Under the pieces are notes generated by a model. It did not search any database. It was not told the DNA's origin and was given only the letters and a program-made list of their open reading frames with translations. Both the position numbers and the translations under genes were made by a program. Below, piece after piece: positions 7,750-12,146 of a stretch of DNA of 12,146 nt. Source of the stretch: an uncultured Oscillospiraceae bacterium (GTDB taxonomy: Bacteria; Bacillota; Clostridia; Oscillospirales; Acutalibacteraceae); contig URYX01000036.1 of the NCBI GenBank assembly GCA_900552225.1, positions 1-12,146 of the forward strand, given 5' to 3'. The number at the start of each line of letters is the position of its first letter. The stretch's first letter is position 1.

Positions 7750-8301
7750 TTACCCGACGGCATACTGCTCGTCGAGATAATCCCGAATCCATTGTAGCAC
7801 CTCGAAGCTGTTCAGCGGCACCTCTCCGAGCACCTGCCGCAGCTCACGGGTATCCAGCCGCACCGTTTTCTCCGGCGACAGCCGGTGGAGCCACACAAAA
7901 TCCGTTTCCGGATGCCCCTGAATCAGCGTCACCAGCGTCTCGGTCACGTTTCCGAGCGGGACACAGTCGATGTGTCTCGGATCAAACACCGCCCGCACCT
8001 CGGTTCCGTGATGCTCCGGATCGGCCTCGCGCGTGCGGGAGGTCACCGTCAGGTGCCCTCCGGTCTGCTCCGCCGCGAGCTTAAGCAGCGGCAGCCCCAT
8101 GCCGACCTTCCGCGTCGTGCGGGTCGTACAGAACGGGTCGGTCACCTGCCGCACCATCTCCGGCGGCATCCCGCAGCCGTCGTCCGCAATGCACAGCGTC
8201 CGCGCCTCCGGCGCTTCGGTCAGCGTCAGTGTGACGAGTGCCGCACCCGCCTTGACGGAATTTTCCGCAATATCCAGAATGTTCAGTGACAGCTCCTTCA
8301 T
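7750..8301 (-). CDS. GHKL/histidine-kinase-like ATPase without phosphoacceptor domain
   Basis: A soluble protein of 183 residues. It opens directly with the ATP-binding fold: N box around E13-N14 (DIAENSVKAGA), G1 box D40-D-G-C-G44, an ATP-lid segment TDPFCTTRTTRKV, G2 box GMGLP at 67-71 and a G3-like HGTEV at 98-102. Residues 110-183 form an extension I do not recognise. There is no H box, dimerisation helix pair, transmembrane segment or sensor domain, so it is not a complete histidine kinase. The start MKELSLN overlaps the PHP gene stop as ATGA; the longer in-frame extension lies wholly in the PHP gene. It probably phosphorylates or remodels a partner encoded in the same block, by analogy with RsbW-type kinases or MutL-like ATPases. 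The target is unknown. Confidence 0.85.
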   Translation of the reverse strand: MKELSLNILDIAENSVKAGAALVTLTLTEAPEARTLCIADDGCGMPPEMVRQVTDPFCTTRTTRKVGMGLPLLKLAAEQTGGHLTVTSRTREADPEHHGTEVRAVFDPRHIDCVPLGNVTETLVTLIQGHPETDFVWLHRLSPEKTVRLDTRELRQVLGEVPLNSFEVLQWIRDYLDEQYAVG

Positions 8302-9032
8302 ACGTCCCCCCGCAGCCACGCGATCAGATTCTGCCGCACCCCGTCGCCGTCCTCCGGCGCCGCCTCCAGCAGCAGAAAACGGTCGCGGTCCCGGATGTCC
8401 CACAGATAGTGGGCATCGCTGCCGACCACCGTCCGCACCGCAGGCCCGCCGACGGCATCGGAAAGCTCCGCCTCCCGGCGGCCGTCGTGCAGCTCCACAC
8501 AGGAAAACCGTGGCTCGGGCGGCATCGTTCCGAGCACCGCTAAAATACTGTTCGACGGACGGTCCACATGCGCCGGATAGGCGATGCCGCCGTATTGCGC
8601 GGCCAGCCGCACGCTCTCCTCCAGCGGAATTTCCGTGGCATTGGACAGCAAAAACGGCTCCTCTCCGATGACGCGATCCTCTCCGTCCATGATCTGCTGC
8701 TCTCCGAAAATATCCGGACGGTTGCCGATCCTCACCCGCCGGGCCTCCACCGCCACATCAAACGCCATGGCCGCCTCCAGCGCCGGAAACAGGCAAACCA
8801 TATGGATGTCCTCCGCGGTCGAAAGCTCCATCCCGGGCACGGGAATCACCCCGTACCGCGCCGCCGCCTCAAAGAAGGCGGGACAGTTGCGGCAGGTATT
8901 GTGATCCGTCAGAGCCATAATCTGCAGTCCCGCTAATTTTCCCATCCCCGCCAGATTGTTCGGCGTGTTGTCTGCATCCCCGCAGGGAGACAGACAGGAG
9001 TGCAGGTGCAGATCGTAGTAATAGCGGTTCAC
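8298..9032 (-). CDS. PHP-family metal-dependent phosphoesterase with conserved-looking cysteines
   Basis: A soluble protein of 244 residues. The polymerase-and-histidinol-phosphatase fold is supported by H9-L-H11, D43-H44, E69, H77, H155 (in PAHVDRP) and D206/H208 (in GSDAH), which are the expected metal ligands in order. The family hydrolyses phosphate esters using two or three metal ions; this member's substrate is unknown. Four Cys lie beside metal-site motifs: C13 and C17 right after HLHS, and C47 and C50 right after DHN. The gene starts within the stop of the DRTGG-like gene (ATGA) and its own stop overlaps the next ATPase gene in the same way, so the three are tightly coupled. The context suggests it removes a phosphoryl group or cleaves a small nucleotide in the putative hydrogenase signalling module. 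That is inference. Confidence 0.87.
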   Translation of the reverse strand: MNRYYYDLHLHSCLSPCGDADNTPNNLAGMGKLAGLQIMALTDHNTCRNCPAFFEAAARYGVIPVPGMELSTAEDIHMVCLFPALEAAMAFDVAVEARRVRIGNRPDIFGEQQIMDGEDRVIGEEPFLLSNATEIPLEESVRLAAQYGGIAYPAHVDRPSNSILAVLGTMPPEPRFSCVELHDGRREAELSDAVGGPAVRTVVGSDAHYLWDIRDRDRFLLLEAAPEDGDGVRQNLIAWLRGDV

Positions 9033-9355
9033 AGGCAGTCCCTCAGCCGAAGCGCCGTCTCATAGGCACTCACGGGGCTGATTAACAGGTTGACGCCCTT
9101 GGAGGCAGCCAGCTCCGCCACGCCCTCGTCCGGCTCAACATCCTCGGCCAGCACCACACAGGCGGTATCCGCCAGCGTGGCCACCGCCACAATGTTGCGG
9201 TTGGACATGATCGTGACCCACGCGTCTCCCGCGCGGGCCCGTCCCATCACCCAGCTGAGCAGATCCCCGAGATAGACTCCCGTGATCTCGCGCTCACCGT
9301 CGGGCAGCGCCGCAGCCCGCATCCCGGAGCGTTCGGCCCATTCGCGTACCGTCAT
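9029..9355 (-). CDS. DRTGG-like domain protein (second copy)
   Basis: A 108-residue protein that resembles a single DRTGG domain, with a GVYLGDLLSWVMGRA start, a middle strand AWVTIMSNRNIVAVATLAD and a C-terminal VNLLISPVSAYETALRL. Its order of elements matches the 121-residue protein at 11085-11450, though identity is low by eye. The start MTVREWAERS is chosen because GAGGAGG lies just upstream and the ATG overlaps the stop of the hydrogenase homologue (ATGA); the longer in-frame extension lies wholly inside that gene. DRTGG domains occur as regulatory modules in phosphotransacetylases and related proteins; the ligand is not established to my knowledge. In this operon it may be a ligand-binding or scaffold partner of the sensory hydrogenase. 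Confidence 0.75.
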   Translation of the reverse strand: MTVREWAERSGMRAAALPDGEREITGVYLGDLLSWVMGRARAGDAWVTIMSNRNIVAVATLADTACVVLAEDVEPDEGVAELAASKGVNLLISPVSAYETALRLRDCL

Positions 9356-10626
9356 GGTGCATCCTCCTCGGTCTTGCGCACCCGGCGGGCCGCGGCCGCA
9401 ATACAGTCGGCGGCCTGTGCCTGTCCGCGTATCACATCCTCGGCAAAGGCTCTGCAGCTCGGGGCTCCGCACGCCCCGCAGTCGAGGCCGGGGAGCTGCC
9501 CGCGCAGCGCCTGTATATCCGCCAGCATCCGCATGGATTCCGCCATGCTGTCGCTGAGGCGCGCAATCGTCTGATATTCCGGCAGCTCGTTAAAAAAGCA
9601 GGATTCCGGAATGTACTGCTCCCCGCGCGGCAGGAAATTCCGGCTCACGGGGAGATAGCGGCGCAGCGTCTGCAGCCGCGCCTTCGCAATGTAGGGGTTC
9701 TGCATGGTCAGGACTCCTCCCACGCAGCCTCCGGTACATGCATTCAGCTCCACAAATTCAAGCGGCGGGATGTTCCCGTTTTCGATCTGATCCAGCACAC
9801 GGATCACGTTATCGATGCCGTCCGCCGCCAGATAGCGGTCGTTGAACAGCGCCGAGGCCTCGCCGCCCGTGGAGGCCCAGCCGATTCCGATCATGCCGGA
9901 GGAGGACAGTGTCTCGACCTCGTCCGTCTGCCGGATGGCGTTAATGAGCTGGAAATAGACGTCGCTGATCGGAATCACGGCATCCACGGCACTGCGATAC
10001 TGCCCGAACCCGTTGCGCACATAGCTCGTCTTGGCCGGGCAGGGAGAAATGAAGCATACCCCGATGTCCTCCGGACGCAGCTCCGGGTGAGCGGCCTGCG
10101 CCTGCTCCCGCGCCATCCGCGCCGCCACCTCCATCGGAGGCAGCAGCCGCATAATGTTGTCCGCCAGCGACGGAAACCGCAGCGCAATCAGCCGCACCAC
10201 CGCCGGACAGGCCGAACTGATGACCGGCCGACGCACTCCCTCCGTGCCCAGATAAAGCCGGGTATAGGCGGAGACCAGCTCCGCCGCACGGGAGACCTCG
10301 AATACCTCGTCAAAGCCGATGCGCCGCAATCCGCTGAGGATATAATCGACATCCTCCAGCCGGTCAAACTGCCCGTACAGAGCCGGTGCCGGCAGCGCAA
10401 TCCTGTAGCGGAAGCGCTCCATATCCTCCGGACGGCTGCACACCGCCCGCTTGGCCTTCTGCGGACAGACGCGGATACACTCGCCGCAGTCGATACAGCG
10501 TGCCTCGTCAATGGAGGCCTTCCCCGCGCGGACGCGGATTGCCTCGGTCGGACAATGCTTGAGACAGGTGGTGCATCCGTTGCAGCGATCGGCATCCAGA
10601 CGCACCGAATGGACGTATGTATGCAT
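9352..10626 (-). CDS. Sensory-type [FeFe] hydrogenase homologue with C-terminal Fe-S domain
   Basis: A soluble protein of 424 residues. Two [4Fe-4S] ferredoxin motifs come first (C15, C18, C21, C25 and C44, C47, C50, C54), then a shortened H-cluster domain. Last is a separate four-Cys domain (C383, C386, C391, C408; DCGACGAPSC) like those of Fe-S proteins of the PF04060 type. The four H-cluster cysteines are kept: C140, C196, C297 and C301. The surrounding residues differ: L1 is SSACPAV (Ala at the proton-relay Cys), L2 is SPCPAK (Ser for Met) and L3 has N295 for Met. Such changes are known from the putative sensory HydS enzymes (phylogenetic groups C and D). Sensing of H2 or redox state is therefore more likely than bulk catalysis. 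ATG at 10626 with GGTGAG upstream is preferred; GTG at 10638 is the alternative. It lies 37 bp after the RsbW-like gene. Confidence 0.88.
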   Translation of the reverse strand: MHTYVHSVRLDADRCNGCTTCLKHCPTEAIRVRAGKASIDEARCIDCGECIRVCPQKAKRAVCSRPEDMERFRYRIALPAPALYGQFDRLEDVDYILSGLRRIGFDEVFEVSRAAELVSAYTRLYLGTEGVRRPVISSACPAVVRLIALRFPSLADNIMRLLPPMEVAARMAREQAQAAHPELRPEDIGVCFISPCPAKTSYVRNGFGQYRSAVDAVIPISDVYFQLINAIRQTDEVETLSSSGMIGIGWASTGGEASALFNDRYLAADGIDNVIRVLDQIENGNIPPLEFVELNACTGGCVGGVLTMQNPYIAKARLQTLRRYLPVSRNFLPRGEQYIPESCFFNELPEYQTIARLSDSMAESMRMLADIQALRGQLPGLDCGACGAPSCRAFAEDVIRGQAQAADCIAAAARRVRKTEEDAP

Positions 10627-10663
10627 GCGCTCACCCACCCTGATTGCTTTGTCTATCCTTGTA

Positions 10664-11092
10664 TTATGCCGTCAGCTCCACCCGCATGACAATACGGGTG
10701 CCTTTTCCCACCTCGGACTCAATTTCCATAAAATCGGTATACCGTTTCATATTCGGAAGCCCCATGCCCGCGCCGAAGCCGAGCGACCGGACCGCATCCG
10801 GGGCCGTGGAAAAGCCGGCCTGCATGGCCTGCTCAATATCCGCAATTCCCGGTCCGTGATCCTCCAGTATGATTTCGATCCGATCCTCCGTCACCCGCAC
10901 CTCGGCATGGCCGCCGCCGGCATGAATCACCATGTTGATTTCACCCTCATACATGGCGATGGAGACGCGGCGGATCACCTCCGGAGGCAATCCGAGCTGC
11001 CGCAGGTTCTTTTTCACCTGCACGGAGGCCTGCCCGGCCGACGTGAAGTTTTCACCGTCCACATCGAAGCAGAACGACAGTGCCTCACCCAT
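10664..11092 (-). CDS. RsbW-like (anti-sigma/HATPase) ATP-binding protein
   Basis: A soluble protein of 142 residues made of one GHKL ATPase fold: N box E49-x3-N53 (YEGEINMVIHA), G1 box D78-H-G-P-G82, G2 box GFGAGMGLPN at 105-114 and a G3-like GKGTRI at 130-134. Length and pattern match the anti-sigma regulatory serine kinases RsbW/SpoIIAB rather than sensor histidine kinases. No cognate anti-anti-sigma (STAS) gene lies nearby. The start MGEALSFCFD follows GGGAG and overlaps the DRTGG gene stop by 8 bp; an in-frame extension upstream falls inside that gene. It shares the ATPase core with the protein at 7750-8301 but lacks its C-terminal extension. It may modify a component of the hydrogenase-linked module. 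The ECF sigma factor at 2980 already has its own membrane partner, so a link to it is not supported. Confidence 0.86.
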   Translation of the reverse strand: MGEALSFCFDVDGENFTSAGQASVQVKKNLRQLGLPPEVIRRVSIAMYEGEINMVIHAGGGHAEVRVTEDRIEIILEDHGPGIADIEQAMQAGFSTAPDAVRSLGFGAGMGLPNMKRYTDFMEIESEVGKGTRIVMRVELTA

Positions 11093-11450
11093 GGCCGTTC
11101 TCCCGAATCTTGTTGCCCACCAGACCGCTGCTGTAGAGCAGACCGCAGGCCTCATACATCCGTTTGTCGGTCGCCAGCAGCACCAGACCGCTCTCCTCGG
11201 CCAGCCGGATCATGTCGGGCGTCGGCCGCTTGGAGCGGACGAACACGATGCACACCATGTCCATCATCTCCGCCGTGCGGATCACCTGCGCATTGATAAG
11301 ACCGGTCAGCAGCACCGCCTGGTCCTTGACATAAGCCAGCACATCGCTCATCATATCGCTGCCGCAGGCAGAATAGACATGATGACCGAGGTTGGCCTCT
11401 CCGGCCAGCACTTCGGCATTCAAAAGCTCACGGATTGTAGAAATCTTCAT
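11085..11450 (-). CDS. DRTGG domain protein (first copy)
   Basis: A 121-residue soluble protein that looks like a stand-alone DRTGG domain. It begins MKISTIRELLNAEVLAG, a start typical of this family, followed by GSDMMSDVLAYVKDQAVLLTG and IRTAEMMDMVCIVFVRSK, then the C-terminal GLVLLATDKRMYEACGLLYSSGL. The fold is expected to be alpha/beta. The ligand is not known to me. It starts after AAAGGA, 33 bp past hydC, and overlaps the next gene by 8 bp (ATGGGTGA), so its translation is likely coupled to the RsbW-like ATPase. A second, diverged protein of the same type lies at 9029-9355. Together they bracket the RsbW-like ATPase and sensory-hydrogenase genes, hinting at two partner-specific regulators. 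Confidence 0.82.
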   Translation of the reverse strand: MKISTIRELLNAEVLAGEANLGHHVYSACGSDMMSDVLAYVKDQAVLLTGLINAQVIRTAEMMDMVCIVFVRSKRPTPDMIRLAEESGLVLLATDKRMYEACGLLYSSGLVGNKIRENGHG

Positions 11451-11483
11451 ACCGACAATTCCTTTACCAGCAAATTGGCCCGA

Positions 11484-11981
11484 TCAGGCCATGTACTTCG
11501 ACAGGATTCCGTCCACATCGTCCACGGTCAGGCGGCCGTAAACCTCCTCGTTGACCGTCAGCACCGGAGCCAGACCGCACGCACCGATACAGCGGCAGTC
11601 GCTCAGATGGAACCGTCCGTCCGGCGTGCACTCTCCCGAGCCGATGACGAGCTTTTCGCTGATCTTCTTGAAGATATCTCCCGACCCCTTGACATAGCAG
11701 GCCGTTCCGAGACATACGGAGATGTTGTACTCTCCCTTCGGAGACAGCGAAAACTGCGCATAGAACGTGGCGACACCGTAGACCTTCTCCAGCGGTACCT
11801 CCATGCCGTCCGCAATCTTCTCCTGCACCTCCAGCGGCAGGAAGCCGTACACGTCCTGTGCCTGCTGCATCACAGCCATCAGGCGGCTCTTATCATGCCG
11901 GTTGGCGGCGATGATCTCCTGCAGCTTGGCGTCCTGCTCCGCCGTCCCCTGAAAGGGCAGCGTGCTAATCCGTTTCTGCAT
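11484..11981 (-). CDS. hydC: Hydrogenase [2Fe-2S] subunit HydC (NuoE-like)
   Basis: A 165-residue subunit of the NuoE family. It has an N-terminal helical part (residues 15-75, with LMAVMQQAQDVYGFLP and VYGVATFYAQF) and a C-terminal thioredoxin-like [2Fe-2S] domain with C90, C95, C131 and C135 (ISVCLGTAC and RCIGAC). Length and motifs match HydC/HndA proteins. It passes electrons within the HydABC complex next to HydB; no other respiratory complex I genes are present. The start follows GGAGG at good distance. It is the first gene of the operon, about 75 nt after the predicted transcription start, and is separated from hydB by seven genes. Confidence 0.93.
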   Translation of the reverse strand: MQKRISTLPFQGTAEQDAKLQEIIAANRHDKSRLMAVMQQAQDVYGFLPLEVQEKIADGMEVPLEKVYGVATFYAQFSLSPKGEYNISVCLGTACYVKGSGDIFKKISEKLVIGSGECTPDGRFHLSDCRCIGACGLAPVLTVNEEVYGRLTVDDVDGILSKYMA

Positions 11982-12010
11982 ACTGTATGTTCCTCCCTAT
12001 ACAATGTTAC

Positions 12011-12022
12011 CGGTCCGGACCG
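12011..12022. promoter_or_regulatory. 12-bp perfect palindrome in the hydC 5' leader
   Basis: CGGTCCGGACCG is a perfect self-complementary 12-mer between the predicted transcription start and the hydC ribosome binding site. A few flanking bases extend it imperfectly. It could be a protein site or a small RNA hairpin. No function is shown. Confidence 0.4.
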
Positions 12023-12041
12023 TCAAAATCCGAAAACGGCG

Positions 12042-12056
12042 TGTATGATCCATACA
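12042..12056. promoter_or_regulatory. Candidate operator dyad at the hydC transcription start
   Basis: TGTATG (12042-12047), three bases, then CATACA (12051-12056) form a perfect inverted repeat. It begins about 7 bp downstream of the -10 box, so it covers the predicted start site. That placement is typical for repressor operators. It does not match the Rex consensus that I know. Confidence 0.45.
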
Positions 12057-12062
12057 GGGGAT

Positions 12063-12091
12063 ATTGTATCGTATTTTCCCCGCTTTTGCAA
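12063..12091 (-). promoter_or_regulatory. Promoter of the hydrogenase operon
   Basis: The minus strand reads TTGCAA (12086-12091), 17 bp, TACAAT (12063-12068), a good sigma-A-type match with ideal spacing. The upstream side is A/T-rich. The predicted start is near 12056, giving a leader of about 75 nt to the hydC ATG. No other comparable promoter was found down to hydA. Confidence 0.82.
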
Positions 12092-12128
12092 TGATAATTT
12101 GGAAATTTTCCGCTTTTTTGCCGCTTTT
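12080..12128. repeat. Three CCGCTTTT direct repeats upstream of the hydC promoter
   Basis: CCGCTTTT (minus strand AAAAGCGG) occurs at 12080-12087, 12110-12117 and 12121-12128. The starts are 30 and 11 bp apart, roughly whole helical turns. The first copy overlaps the -35 box. They may be activator sites or simply A-tracts acting as an UP-like element. Confidence 0.35.
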
Positions 12129-12146
12129 TCGCCCTTTGATTCCGGT

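Noticed and set aside
9352..10626. A second catalytic, energy-converting hydrogenase
   Set aside because: The relay Cys and other active-site residues are replaced, and its context is signalling genes, so a sensory role fits better.
11484..11981. Part of a respiratory complex I operon (nuoE)
   Set aside because: No membrane subunits or nuoG are present, while hydB and hydA with hydrogenase-specific domains close the operon.
12001..12100. Rex (NAD(H)-responsive repressor) operator at the hydrogenase promoter
   Set aside because: Expected for such an operon, but I see no TTGTGAA/TTCACAA-type pair; the dyads present have other sequences.
1..12146. Mobile element, phage, CRISPR array, toxin-antitoxin or biosynthetic cluster
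   Set aside because: I found no transposase, integrase, regularly spaced repeats, toxin-like small gene pairs or synthase domains; all supported genes belong to hydrogen metabolism, regulation or translation.

Overview
The window looks like a GC-rich chromosome segment from a strictly anaerobic, H2-forming Bacillota of the class Clostridia. The support is a Tyr T-box riboswitch ahead of tyrS, strong AGGAGG-type ribosome binding sites, sigma-A-type promoters and a trimeric NAD(H)-linked [FeFe] hydrogenase. I cannot place the genus. All real genes are on the minus strand, so transcription runs from high to low coordinates.

Region 1 (about 12146 down to 3721) is one long hydrogenase operon of ten genes. 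A promoter (TTGCAA, 17 bp spacer, TACAAT) at 12063-12091 leads into hydC (NuoE-like). Seven genes then separate hydC from hydB and hydA: a DRTGG-type protein, an RsbW-like ATPase, a sensory-type [FeFe] hydrogenase homologue with altered active-site motifs, a second DRTGG-like protein, a PHP-family phosphoesterase, a second histidine-kinase-like ATPase without a phosphoacceptor histidine domain, and a thioredoxin-like [2Fe-2S] protein. hydB (NuoF-like, FMN/NADH) and hydA (catalytic, H-cluster) close the operon, followed by a strong hairpin terminator. HydA, HydB and HydC together form the known soluble, probably electron-bifurcating/confurcating enzyme that couples H2 to NADH and ferredoxin. 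The inserted block, with several 4-bp ATGA overlaps, looks like a redox- or H2-sensing signalling module whose output is not known. It is the most interesting part of the window.

Region 2 (3758-1643) holds a 239-bp intergenic stretch with short interwoven repeats, then an ECF-type sigma factor translationally coupled to a single-pass membrane protein that is probably its anti-sigma factor. I see no clear link between this pair and the hydrogenase.

Region 3 (1622-1) is a separate transcription unit: a sigma-A-type promoter, a tyrosine T-box leader with UAC specifier and regulated terminator, tyrosyl-tRNA synthetase, and a perfect 15-bp-arm hairpin that can terminate in both directions. No tRNA, rRNA, insertion sequence, phage gene or CRISPR array is visible. 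Hydrogenase maturases (HydE, HydF, HydG) are not in the window.
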